Below, one piece after another: positions 9,138-17,350 of a stretch of 64,000 nt of DNA (positions are counted from its first letter, which is position 1; the number at the start of each line of letters is the position of its first letter). Source of the DNA: Streptomyces marianii (GTDB lineage Bacteria; Actinomycetota; Actinomycetes; Streptomycetales; Streptomycetaceae); NCBI RefSeq assembly GCF_005795905.1, contig NZ_VAWE01000001.1, positions 434,001 to 498,000 of the forward strand, written 5' to 3'. The translations under genes were made by a program, and so were the position numbers. The notes under the pieces are model-generated. The model ran no database searches. It was not told the DNA's origin and worked only from the letters and a program-made list of their open reading frames with translations.

Positions 9138-9367
9138 CCCGGCACCCGAGTGGTCCGTCCACACACCGGGCGTGCGGTCCGTTCCGCCGCGGCAGCCGGC
9201 GATCCGGCGCAGCCGTCCTTCCGCAGGCGGCGGCAGCGACGGCGGTCGAGCGCAGCGGCCCGGTCCGCTCCGGGAAGCCGTCCACCCGTCCGTGGGAGGG
9301 CACCTGGTGCAGACGCCCCCGCAAGAGCGCAGGAAGACTTGTCATACCGGCGGGGTACACCGGAGGA

Positions 9368-9715
9368 GTGACGGTGCGGTGGAAGGGGGCCAGGGTGTTC
9401 GACAAGGTCATGAGCGGAATCCGCAGGCTCGCGGCGCGGAAGACGGGCGACGGCGCGGACGGTGCTGGTAGACCGCCGGCGAAGGTCGTCCGGCAGCGTC
9501 AGCCGAATCTCTTCGAGGCCGCGGCGGCGTACGTCTCCGCGTGCGCCGAGGACGACCAGCAGGGAATCGAGGAGGCGTCGGGCTGGGTGTCGCCCGAGGC
9601 GCTGTCGTTCGGGGTGAACGAGCTGGCCTGCCGGGCCGTGATCGCCCTGGCGCGCGAGCGCGACGAGTCGCCCCGGACGGTGGCCCGCAGTCTGCTCGGC
9701 CTGCCGGTCGCCTGA
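9368..9715 (+). CDS. Conserved small hypothetical protein
   Basis: 115 residues: a basic N-terminus (GIRRLAARK) and a mostly helical acidic C-terminus (FEAAAAYVSACAEDDQQGIEEASGWVS, then RAVIALARERDESPRTVARSLLGLPVA). No membrane segment or catalytic motif is visible and I do not recognise the family. The GTG start overlaps GGAGGA closely; a later GTG at codon 11 or ATG at codon 15 is possible. A strong hairpin follows the stop directly, supporting a real transcription unit. Confidence 0.6.
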   Translation: MTVRWKGARVFDKVMSGIRRLAARKTGDGADGAGRPPAKVVRQRQPNLFEAAAAYVSACAEDDQQGIEEASGWVSPEALSFGVNELACRAVIALARERDESPRTVARSLLGLPVA

Positions 9716-9716
9716 C

Positions 9717-9753
9717 GGCACGGGCCCCGCCGCAGAGGGGCGGGGCCCGTGCC
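9717..9753 (+). terminator. Strong GC hairpin terminator
   Basis: Perfect 15-base arms (GGCACGGGCCCCGCC and its complement) around a 7-base loop, starting 2 bases after the preceding stop. There is no T-run, which is usual for streptomycetes. Confidence 0.8.
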
Positions 9754-9884
9754 GGTTCGGCGGGACCCGCTCCCCGGGGGCCGGGGGCGGAAGGTGTCGC
9801 CCCAGTTTCCTGCCGCGAACCCTCGACGCCGGGGTTACCCAATGGTTAAGGTGCGCCGACGAACGATCCGATGGGGAGGATGCC

Positions 9885-10688
9885 GTGGCCGGGACAGACG
9901 AAGCGGCCGACGACGACGCGCTCTTTGTGCTGACTGCGCAGCTGCTCACACCCGCGCAGTTCCCCAGCGTCCTCGGCGACGACTACCCCGCGGCGTGCGC
10001 GGCCCTGGCGCTCGAACCCTGGGGCGGCGGCTACGGGCTGGTCCTCGGGCAGGACGCAGCGGGCGCCCGCTGGACGGTCGTGATCGACGACGTGTCCCTG
10101 GTGGCCGTGGCGATCGCGTCGTGGGACTGCGGGATGGAGTACGACCTCTCGCCCAGTGACCGCTCGGTGATCGCCGCGCTGCCCGGCTGGCCGCTGGCCG
10201 TCGCCACGGCCGCGCCGGGCGTGCCCGCGCCCCACGACCCCGGCGAGGAGGAGGCGGGAGGCCCGCCGCTGTGCCCGCCCGACACGAGTGGGTGGGGTCC
10301 CGCGCAGCGGCGGCTCGGCGCGGACGAGGTCGCGCTGCAGTGGGCCGTGTGGCGCGGGCAGGTGGCCGAGCAGATCACGTTCGCGCAGCCGGACGCCCCG
10401 GAGGAGGAGCGTGCGACGCCGCACGAGGGGGTGCGGCGGGTGCTCAAGGAGCTCCACGCCTATGTCGACGACGCGCCGCCGCTCGGGCGGGTGAGGTCGA
10501 GCTTCGCGCCGGACGGTGCGCGGATGCTGAGGGCGGACGGGCCCGGCTGGTCGCTGGTGGCCAGGACCGACGACATCGCCTTCGTGCTGCTGGACGAGGA
10601 GCCCGGAGAGGTACTGCCGGTGGGCCGTGGCGCCGAACTGCCCGGGCTGCTGGAGGCCCTGGACAGGATGGCGGTACGGCCGGCCTGA
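9885..10688 (+). CDS. Hypothetical protein, acidic, SUKH/immunity-like length
   Basis: A 267-residue acidic cytoplasmic protein with no signal or membrane helix. Two halves are visible. The first contains GGGYGLVLGQDAAGARWTVV and VAIASWDCGMEYDLSPSDR, and the second contains ADEVALQWAVWRGQVAEQITFA and GPGWSLVARTDDIAFVLLDEEP. The two halves look weakly alike (both have a GWSLV/GLVL strand followed by D-rich turns), hinting at a duplicated fold. The GTG start has GGGGAGGA 5-8 bases upstream. I do not recognise the function. Confidence 0.65.
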   Translation: MAGTDEAADDDALFVLTAQLLTPAQFPSVLGDDYPAACAALALEPWGGGYGLVLGQDAAGARWTVVIDDVSLVAVAIASWDCGMEYDLSPSDRSVIAALPGWPLAVATAAPGVPAPHDPGEEEAGGPPLCPPDTSGWGPAQRRLGADEVALQWAVWRGQVAEQITFAQPDAPEEERATPHEGVRRVLKELHAYVDDAPPLGRVRSSFAPDGARMLRADGPGWSLVARTDDIAFVLLDEEPGEVLPVGRGAELPGLLEALDRMAVRPA

Positions 10689-10864
10689 GGAGGGGCCGTA
10701 CGGAAAGGCGGTCACGAGCCGGCCCACGGGCGGAGCTCCCGAGGAGCCGGCCCACACAGCCGAGGTGCCCGAGGTGTGGGCCGCGCCTATGGCCGGGCCA
10801 CGATGCCGACCGCACGCCGGGGTGGCGCACCCACCCTTCCGCCGTCGGCTCGGAGGCCGCAGCC

Positions 10865-11163
10865 ATGCGTCCGTCCCGTACGTCCAGGAGAGCACCGGTA
10901 CTCGCCACGCTGCTCCTGGCACTCGCCTCGATGTCCATCGCCGGCGTCGGCCCGGCACGGGCCGGGACAGCGTCCGGCCACTGCGACGGTCAGGACCGGC
11001 TCGACGTGCCCGGCGCCGCGCACCAGCGATCGGACTGTCTCGGGGATCTGACGACGGCCGGGCTCGCGGGAACGCCGTACACCGACATGGCCGACCAGGC
11101 GGGACTGGCGGCGGCCGGAACACGTAACCCCTCAGGGGTGCCGCCCGCCCTGCAGCACCGGGG
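10865..11163 (+). pseudogene. Truncated secreted tannase/feruloyl-esterase-like hydrolase, N-terminal fragment
   Basis: ATG 10865 opens a clear signal peptide (basic start, LATLLLALASMSIAG core, cleavage near ARA) followed by DCLGDLTTAGLAGTPYTDMADQAGLAAAGTRNPSGVPP. I recognise this as the mature start of a streptomycete secreted alpha/beta hydrolase family that continues for over 400 residues with the catalytic parts. Here homology ends at about 11140; the frame then wanders into the opposite-strand gene at 11235. The catalytic domain is absent, so it is a gene remnant. The recognition is from memory of the family and needs a search. Confidence 0.5.
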
Positions 11164-11234
11164 CCCGCCCGACATCGAGGCCGGTGGGCGCCGGTGCCCG
11201 GTCTCCCGCGCCGGCACGCGGCGAGCCCGGCCGT

Positions 11235-11420
11235 TCAGCGCCCGATCTGCTTGCGGTTGTTGATCCGGCGGAGCCGGCGGCGCTGCGAGGGGTCGAGCGC
11301 GAAGTACGCCACGGCGGGCACTCCGACGATCACCAGCAGCGACATCCAGAATCCGATCAGCGGGATCAGGAGAAGGCCGATGGCCACTCCCCCGACGGCG
11401 ATCTTCGCACCTGTCGACAT
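11235..11420 (-). CDS. Small two-helix membrane protein
   Basis: A 61-residue protein with two hydrophobic helices (about 5-22 and 26-42), a short turn between them and a strongly basic cytoplasmic tail (DPSQRRRLRRINNRKQIGR). This type of short conserved membrane protein is frequent in streptomycetes; no function is known to me. AAGGAGG lies about 12 bases upstream of ATG 11420. Convergent with the esterase remnant. Confidence 0.7.
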   Translation of the reverse strand: MSTGAKIAVGGVAIGLLLIPLIGFWMSLLVIVGVPAVAYFALDPSQRRRLRRINNRKQIGR

Positions 11421-11629
11421 AGTCCTCGCAGCCTCCTTCGCGGCCCACGGGCCGCCGCTCCCTGATGTGACAACGCGTCCACGGCCCCGTCGGTTCCCTC
11501 GGGCGACCATGGCGTCCTCCGGGCCCCGGGAAGCCGCTCCTCCCCGTTCCGGAGCACGCGCCCCGGCCCTGGGGGGCAGCCGGGGCGGCGGGGGTGGTGG
11601 TGCAGGAACCAGCCCCGCCCCGAACCCGC

Positions 11630-11942
11630 GCGGCCGGCGAGACGACGTACTCGCGGCTGTCACCGAGGCCGTTCCCGATGCCGATCTCTCGGATCCCGCG
11701 TGGGGTGAGCTTTCCGGCCCCACGTGGTCCATCGAGCTCAGCATCGGCTCAGAAGACCCGGTGGACTCCGTCATGCTCCACATCCGGGGCTCCGGCGACG
11801 ACGTGCTGACGCCCGTCCTCCGTCTTGCCGAGGCTCTGCGGTGCAAGGCGCTCGACTGCTCCGAAGGGGACCTGATCACTCCGGGGCAGACGTCGGGCCG
11901 GCACGCCTTCCAGCAGTTCCGCGATCGAGTGGTGGGACCCTC
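11630..11942 (+). pseudogene. C-terminal part of a conserved actinobacterial protein
   Basis: An open stretch reads DDVLAAVTEAVPDADLSDPAW, then GPTWSIELSIGSEDPVDSVMLHIRG, SGDDVLTPVLRLAEAL and CKALDCSEGDLI, ending GRHAFQQFRDRVVGP. This pattern is familiar as the body of a small streptomycete protein ending (H/W)HAFQxFRDRVVG. No start or ribosome site fits upstream, and downstream the frame runs on with unrelated low-complexity sequence. It is therefore probably a 5'-truncated copy. Function unknown. Confidence 0.45.
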
Positions 11943-12021
11943 CCAGTGGCCCTGCGGCGTTCGTCGAGCGGCTCGAGAGCGGCGATCTTTCCCATTAGCT
12001 CGTCGATCCGGCCTCGTGAGA

Positions 12022-12732
12022 TCAGCACTGCGGGCCAATGCGTCGGGCGCAGACCGGCGCGGCGGATGCTCGCTGGTGCGTCCTCAGCGACGGCGCGCGC
12101 CTGGACGCAGTGACGGCGTAGGAAGGTGCGATCCAACTGCCGAACTGGCCGCCGACCGCGATCTTGACGATCTTCTGGGCCTGGCCCTCATCGATGCCGT
12201 TGTAGGCGAGAAACCACCGGAGGGCTTGCATGCAATGCCCGTACCATCCGCTCTCGGCCTGGGTGCGGTCAGCCACCACGGTGACCAGGCGCGTGCACGC
12301 TCGCTCCCAGTACCAGAGGTCCGTCGAAGTCACCGGGGTATTGTCCGGTGGAGCCAAGGCCGCGAACCGCTCCGCCAGGTCCTCCAGCCAACCACGCCAT
12401 TCCCGAAGGGCCTCAACGACCAGCGGGGCGGTCGCATCCGGGGTCGTCACAGAGTCGGACGCACAGCACCACACCTCGACGACGCCCCCGTCGACGTCAC
12501 CCTCACCGACCGACCAGTTCCATCCGCAGGCCCATCGGCCGTACCGGCCCGTCAGGAACTCGGTGATGGGATACAACGAACGCCAGCGATCCTCGCGAGC
12601 GACTTCAGAGCTGGGCAGCAACGGCGCGACAAGGCCCACCAACTCCTCCGCAGCATCGGCGTCCATCTCGAACGGATGTCGAGCCGGATCCACATCTGCC
12701 CACGTCAGGGTGTGCGCCCACAGTTCACTCAC
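12022..12732 (-). CDS. Hypothetical protein with Trp-rich core
   Basis: About 236 residues from GTG 12732 (an ATG 14 codons upstream is an alternative). The central part is well ordered: WADVDPARHPFEMDADAAEELV, then YPITEFLTGRYGRWACGWNW, the acidic GEGDVDGGVVEVWCCASDSV, WYWERACTRLVTVVADRT and ESGWYGHCMQALRWFLAYN. There is no signal peptide. The last 40 residues (after VGGQFGSWI) are of lower quality, and another minus-strand frame (11876-12136) overlaps them with a similarly plausible reading, so a frameshift near the 3' end is possible. I do not recognise the family. Confidence 0.55.
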   Translation of the reverse strand: MSELWAHTLTWADVDPARHPFEMDADAAEELVGLVAPLLPSSEVAREDRWRSLYPITEFLTGRYGRWACGWNWSVGEGDVDGGVVEVWCCASDSVTTPDATAPLVVEALREWRGWLEDLAERFAALAPPDNTPVTSTDLWYWERACTRLVTVVADRTQAESGWYGHCMQALRWFLAYNGIDEGQAQKIVKIAVGGQFGSWIAPSYAVTASRRAPSLRTHQRASAAPVCARRIGPQC

Positions 12733-12790
12733 CGTCCCACTCTGCCTTGCGCAGCCACCCTGACTCCACTCCATTCGAACGGCCGCGCCA

Positions 12791-13084
12791 TCAGAGGGAA
12801 ACGATCTTCGGGTAACCGAGAAACGATCTACGACCGCTTCTGTCCCTCCTGGTCGGGCCCACTCGTGAACACCCCTGCTCGGGAAACGAAAAGCCCAGCT
12901 CACGCAGACGGGGCGAGCACGCTGCGAGGCGTTGCTCCACCGAAGCGGCATCGGTTCGAACCAGGACGTCCTCACGCAACGGGGCCCCGCTGGCTACGAA
13001 GGTCCACGCCTTGCGCCTCTCCGCCATCCTCTCGGCGTCGGCCTTGACCAGCACCGTCACGCCCTGTTCAGCCAATGCTTCCAC
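12791..13084 (-). CDS. Small conserved hypothetical protein
   Basis: 97 residues from a GTG start without a strong ribosome site. Residues 1-70 (GVTVLVKADAERMAERRKAW, TFVASGAPL, RTDAASVEQRLAACSPRLRELG) look like a compact conserved domain seen in streptomycete proteins of about 80 residues. The last 30 residues are low quality and may come from loss of the original stop. It lies between the preceding hypothetical gene and the GNAT gene on the same strand. Function unknown. Confidence 0.5.
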   Translation of the reverse strand: MEALAEQGVTVLVKADAERMAERRKAWTFVASGAPLREDVLVRTDAASVEQRLAACSPRLRELGFSFPEQGCSRVGPTRRDRSGRRSFLGYPKIVSL

Positions 13085-13124
13085 GATGGGCGGGGGCGCC
13101 GTTGTGGGAGCCCCCGCGCCTCGG

Positions 13125-14075
13125 TCAGTTCCAGGTCATGTTGATCTCGCGTTCGAAGTTGGCGTATCCAGCGCGCCGGAAGGCATTCGCCATCGGGACG
13201 TTGCCCAGGTCTGTGGACGCGCGGATGCGGGGGACGTCTTGCTCGGCAAGGACGCGGGTGCCCTCGGCGAGAAGGTCGTCGATGTAGCCATTGCCGCGGT
13301 GCGCGGGGAGGACCGCGATGTAGGCGATGATCGCGTTGTAGCCGTTGTGGGCCGGGACGACGAACCCCACTGGTTCTCCATGAGGCAGCGTTGCGATCCG
13401 CCACCAGTCTCGTGGGCTGGTGTAGCGCGCCAGTTCGTCCTCGTAATGCTTGACGGCCGCCTCTTGGGCGGACATCCGGGTCAGGTCGTCACGGCCATGT
13501 GCGTCCAGCGTCCCGTCCATAACCGAGGCCATCAGCGCCACGAGTTCCTTGGCATCGTGGACCGGCCGGAACGCGAGGCGCCCACCGGGATCAGGAACTG
13601 GCGATTCCGGACGCCATTCCAGACGCAGCCGTTCGACGAACAGCCGGGCACCAGTTCGTTCCAGTACCGTCATGCGATCCTCGATGACTTGCCTGGTTAC
13701 CGCGTTCTCACGCCAGTCTGGCGGGACGAAACGGCTGTACTCAGGAGGACGCGAACCGTTGGGGAGGGTCGCGGCCATCGCTGTGCGCAGCAGTCGCACC
13801 CCGGTGTCCACGCGACCGGGAGCCGAGGCGCTGTCGTCGATGTCGAGGACATCCAGGATGAGCGGCGCGTCACTACCCGGCCGGCACCACCAGGCTGCCC
13901 TGGCCAGCAGGCGGTCACCGCGCAGGGCGACCCACATCCATTCCGGACGTCGACGGGCGGTGGCCAGGTCGTCGGCCAGTTCCTCGTCGAGGATGTAAGG
14001 CAGTTGGGAGAACAGGTCGAGTTCTTCGCGTCCGGTGATCGGACGCATGGTCAGGTTGTTCATTTTCACGGTCAA
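13125..14075 (-). CDS. GNAT family N-acetyltransferase
   Basis: A 316-residue protein of the GNAT superfamily, which transfers an acetyl group from acetyl-CoA to an amine. The C-terminal domain has the core strand FVVPAHNGYNAIIAYIAVLPAHRGNGYIDDLLAEG, where RGNGY is the acetyl-CoA pyrophosphate loop, and then the last strand and helix (IRASTDLGNVPMANAFRRAGY). The N-terminal half (from RPITGREEL) resembles a second, degenerate GNAT domain, so this may be a tandem-GNAT protein. The TTG start at 14075 has CGGAG 8 bases upstream; ATG 14063 is an alternative. A 17-codon frame precedes it by 36 bases and may be a leader. Substrate unknown. Confidence 0.85.
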   Translation of the reverse strand: MTVKMNNLTMRPITGREELDLFSQLPYILDEELADDLATARRRPEWMWVALRGDRLLARAAWWCRPGSDAPLILDVLDIDDSASAPGRVDTGVRLLRTAMAATLPNGSRPPEYSRFVPPDWRENAVTRQVIEDRMTVLERTGARLFVERLRLEWRPESPVPDPGGRLAFRPVHDAKELVALMASVMDGTLDAHGRDDLTRMSAQEAAVKHYEDELARYTSPRDWWRIATLPHGEPVGFVVPAHNGYNAIIAYIAVLPAHRGNGYIDDLLAEGTRVLAEQDVPRIRASTDLGNVPMANAFRRAGYANFEREINMTWN

Positions 14076-14111
14076 GGCACGCTCCGTTGAAGGCGCCCGT
14101 CCGCACCGGGG

Positions 14112-14165
14112 TCAGACGCGGTCCGCGCCCCGGGAGGACACAAGCGCGGTGATCATGGGGATCAT
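14112..14165 (-). CDS. Possible 17-residue leader peptide upstream of the GNAT gene
   Basis: A short frame with a very strong ribosome site (GAGAGGAGGG, 8 bases before ATG) encodes MIPMITALVSSRGADRV and stops 36 bases before the GNAT start. The ribosome site is better than that of the gene downstream, which suggests it is really translated and could couple or attenuate the downstream gene. I know no matching peptide; it may be chance. Confidence 0.35.
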   Translation of the reverse strand: MIPMITALVSSRGADRV

Positions 14166-14269
14166 GGGCTTATCCCTCCTCTCGCTGTCGTGGTCCCTCA
14201 CCCTTGTGGTGGGGCTTCCGCCGTAACGTCTATCCAAGCGCGGCCCCGTCCGCAATCCCTTTTCGATCA

Positions 14270-15180
14270 CCTTGCTTCCGACGGTGCCCAGGGCGTCCGG
14301 GGTCAGCGGTACGTTCCGATCACTGTGGTTCGTGGTGCGGGAAGACGGCTCACGCGGCCTGTCCCGGCGGCGGATTCGCGGAGTCGGACGCCTCGGCGCG
14401 AGCGGCAACGACGCCTGGCGCGTCGGACCGCTGACCGCCGAGGACATGGACCGGGACGCGGCCTCGCCGCATCGACGCCGCCGACCGCACACGCCGTCCC
14501 CGTCGACGCCGGCGCCTCACCGGTGCTGCCTCCCGGACCCGAGCGGCAGCTGCGGGCCTTCCTCGACGCCGTGGCGGACGCACTGCCGCGGACTCCCGCC
14601 GCCCCGCTCGCCGCAGGCTCCGGGGCGTTCGCCGCGGAGAAGCCGCAGCACCTGCCCGAGGCTCGTACCCGGGCGCAGGAGGTGGCGGCCGGTCATGACG
14701 CGGGCGCACGGCTGTCGTTGCCGACCCGGAGGCACTGGAGTTCCTGGCCGCGGACGCGGCCAGTACGGGCGCGGCGGATGCCGGCGGAGGCGCTGTCCGC
14801 GGGCCGTGGGCGGCGGGACCTCGGGACGGGCGCCCCGGCCGGTTCCGCGGTCGGCCCCACGGACGCGTACGCGGCTGCAACGGCGAGGGTCACGGCCGGA
14901 CTCACCGCCGGGCTGTCGGTGGGGCAGGACGCGGTGATCCTGGCCGCGACGGTCTTCCGCAGGCGGTCGCCGAGCGGCTCGCGGCCGGGGTCGGGCGGGC
15001 TTCGAAGTCGCCGTACGTGCCTGGCGGTACGGCGGCGCGGCGGGACTGGCCGTACTGGACGGCGGGCCCGTCCCGGAAGACATCCTCGCGCGTGCGGCGG
15101 CGCACCTGCGCCGCGCCGAGGACCGGGCCCGCCTCGTGCGCAGGGGGCGCCGGGGAGCCGTGACGGTGCGCCGTCGGTGC
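14270..15180 (+). other. Degenerate coding region, no intact gene
   Basis: Protein-like stretches appear in alternating plus-strand frames: SLWFVVREDGSRGLS near 14310; PPGPERQLRAFLDAVADAL near 14525; ADPEALEFLAADAAS near 14725; VGPTDAYAAATARVTAGLTA near 14855; and EVAVRAWRYGGAAGLAVLDG near 15005, running to RAAAHLRRAEDRARLVRRG. Codon bias looks streptomycete throughout, but no frame stays open with a credible start. This reads as one or two genes decayed by frameshifts. I cannot name the ancestor. Confidence 0.4.
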
Positions 15181-15214
15181 GTGGCCCTTGTCGGGGGCGC
15201 CGGGCCGCACGACG

Positions 15215-16528
15215 ATGGGCACGGACGCGGACCGGGAGGCCGAGTTGACGGACCCATGGGTGGCGCTGGAGCCCGGGGGCGACGCCGGGCGGCGCGTCGA
15301 TGTGCTGCGCCGGGCGTACGAGCACTTCACGACGGCCGGCCGGGTGGAGGCGGGCGTACGGCCCGTGGTGGCCGAGTCGTGGCGGCGCTCCGCGCGGGCC
15401 AGGGTCGCCCCGGAGGGCCGGGCGAGCGTGGAACTGGGCGACGACGAACTGGCCGTCTACCGCGAGGGGCATCCGCTGTCGCGCGTGATGCCGGTGATCC
15501 GGGAGCTGACGGGTGCGTACGCCGTCGACGGCGAGCACCTGGTGGCGGTCTGCGACGCACAGGCCAGGCTGCTGTGGGTCGAGGGACACCGCGGGGCGCG
15601 GGAGCGGGCCGGGCGGATGAACTTCGTGGAAGGGGCGCGCTGGGCGGAGGCGGTGGCGGGGACGAACGCGCCGGGCACGGCACTCACGGTCGACCGGCCG
15701 GTGCAGGTGTTCTCGGCGGAGCACTTCCAGCGCCCGGTGCAGGAGTGGACGTGCGCAGCGGCCCCGGTCCACGACCCGCACAGCGGCCGGTTGCTGGGCG
15801 CGGTGGACATCACCGGCGGGAACCGTCTGGCGCATCCCCACAGCCTGGCGTTCGTCGGAGCGGTGGCGCGGGCCGCCGAGTCGCAGCTGGCGCTCCTGTC
15901 GCCGCGGCCCTCAGGCGACGCGGCGCAGTTGACGGCGCTGGGCCGGGACGAGGCCCTGCTGGTCGCGGAGGGCCGCAAGCTGCGGCTCAGCCGGCGGCAC
16001 AGCGAGATCGTCGTGGTCCTCGCCCACCGCCCGGAGGGGCTGAGCGGCGACGAGCTGCTGCTGGAGCTCTACGAGGACGAGCACATCACCCCGGTCACGC
16101 TGCGGGCCGAGATGTCCCGGCTGCGCGCTCTGCTGGGCCCTCGGCTGCTGGGGTCCCGGCCGTACCGGCTGGCCGTGCCGGTCGACACCGACTTCGGCAC
16201 GGTGGGGCGCCGGCTCGCGTCGGGCGCGGTCGCGGCGGCGCTCGGCGAGTACACCGGGCCGCTGCTGCCCGCTTCGCGGGCGCCGGGAGTCGCCCGGCTC
16301 CGCGAGCAGCTGCGGGACCAGCTGCGCACCGCCCTGATCGCCCGCGGCGACCCGGGCCTGCTGGCGGACTGGGCCTACAGCCCGTGGGGCGAGGGCGACC
16401 TCCCCGCGTGGCGGGCCCTGGCCGCCGTACTCCCCGAGGGCCGGCGCGCCGCGGCGCAAGCACGGGCCAGCGCTCTGGACCGCGAGTACGGGAACGGGGC
16501 GCGTGCCGGCTTCGGGGGGCGGTGGTGA
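15215..16528 (+). CDS. GAF-domain transcriptional regulator (AcoR-like N-terminus)
   Basis: A 437-residue cytoplasmic regulator. Residues about 20-220 match the GAF sensor of acetoin-type activators: R-A-Y-E-H-F at the start, VVAESWRRSARARV, HPLSRVMPVIRELTGAYAVDGEHLVAVCDAQARLLWVEG, the FVEGARWAEAVAGTNAPGTAL block, and AAPVHDPHSGRLLGAVDITGG. There is no sigma-54 AAA domain; instead the C-terminus has a helix-turn-helix-like region (LRLSRRHSEIVVVLAHRPEGLSGDELLLELY followed by TPVTLRAEMSRLRALLG). Streptomycete proteins of this kind are often found beside acetaldehyde dehydrogenase genes, and one lies at 19342, so it may control that gene. ATG 15215 is preferred to the TTG at 15188. Confidence 0.85.
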   Translation: MGTDADREAELTDPWVALEPGGDAGRRVDVLRRAYEHFTTAGRVEAGVRPVVAESWRRSARARVAPEGRASVELGDDELAVYREGHPLSRVMPVIRELTGAYAVDGEHLVAVCDAQARLLWVEGHRGARERAGRMNFVEGARWAEAVAGTNAPGTALTVDRPVQVFSAEHFQRPVQEWTCAAAPVHDPHSGRLLGAVDITGGNRLAHPHSLAFVGAVARAAESQLALLSPRPSGDAAQLTALGRDEALLVAEGRKLRLSRRHSEIVVVLAHRPEGLSGDELLLELYEDEHITPVTLRAEMSRLRALLGPRLLGSRPYRLAVPVDTDFGTVGRRLASGAVAAALGEYTGPLLPASRAPGVARLREQLRDQLRTALIARGDPGLLADWAYSPWGEGDLPAWRALAAVLPEGRRAAAQARASALDREYGNGARAGFGGRW

Positions 16529-16599
16529 CGGCGTCGGGCACGGCCTCGTCCGTGGGCTCCACCGGCCGGCCGCGGCAGGGGGACGTACGCCCACGCCCT

Positions 16600-17136
16600 C
16601 CCGCGCGGCGATGCCCCCGTACCTGAAGAACCGGGCGCCGGTCGCCGGCGTCCGGGTCGAGTACAGCCTGGCCGGCGGAGCGCACGGCCGACCGTGAACT
16701 GCTGCCGATGACCGAGGCGCCGGACCTCGGCACCGCCCTGCGGTCGCCCCTGGGCGGAGGGCTCCTGCCCGGGAAGCACCGGCGGGGCACCGAGGACCGG
16801 CTCAGCGACTGACGACGCTCGTCCACACCGAGTCCAGCGACCGGAAGACGGCGGGCGCCGACACCGTCCTCGCGATCGCGGAGGAGACGGGGCCTCACCC
16901 GCTCAGGTGTCGGTCGCCTGACCGACGGAGCGCGCCGCCCGGGCGACGACCTCGTACGTCCCGACCACCGGGCTCCGGAACACCCGGCGGCTGGAGGACT
17001 GCCTCGGCGCCCGCGAGGTGGGCCCGGCCGAGGACGGTTACGACCGCCTCGCCGAGGTGAGCGCCGTTCCGCTCGGGGCCCGCACGAGGCGAGCGCCGGG
17101 GTCCGGGACGCGGTCCAGGGCGGGAACGCGCCTCCC
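16600..17136 (+). pseudogene. Decayed aldo/keto reductase
   Basis: The C-terminal half of an NADP-dependent aldo/keto reductase can be read across several frames. First comes RAPVAGVRVEYSLA, then TADRELLPMTEAPDLGTALRSPLGGGLLPGKHRRGTEDRLSD to about 16812. After a frame change, VHTESSDRKTAGADTVLAIAEETG follows, and finally a piece of the cofactor-binding end and RLAEVSAVPLGARTRRA-like sequence to about 17130. The family's QVEYSL, ALWSPLGGGLLTGK and cofactor-site patterns are recognisable but interrupted by frameshifts and stops. The N-terminal barrel half with the catalytic Tyr is missing. Confidence 0.65.
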
Positions 17137-17350
17137 TCGTCACCGCCCCGTGGTACCCGTGGCCTGACCTGCGGTTTCCGGCTCTCGGGCGAGGGCCGGA
17201 CCACTCGAGGAGTGGTTCGTGAAAACAGTCACATTTAGGTCGTTTTTAGCCCGTTTTAGTGGATGGTGGTAAGTCCGACCACGTTCACCGGGCTGTACCG
17301 GCGGCCCGCCGGGGCACCGTTGCGACCGGCCGACGCCGAGAGGGAGTCTC

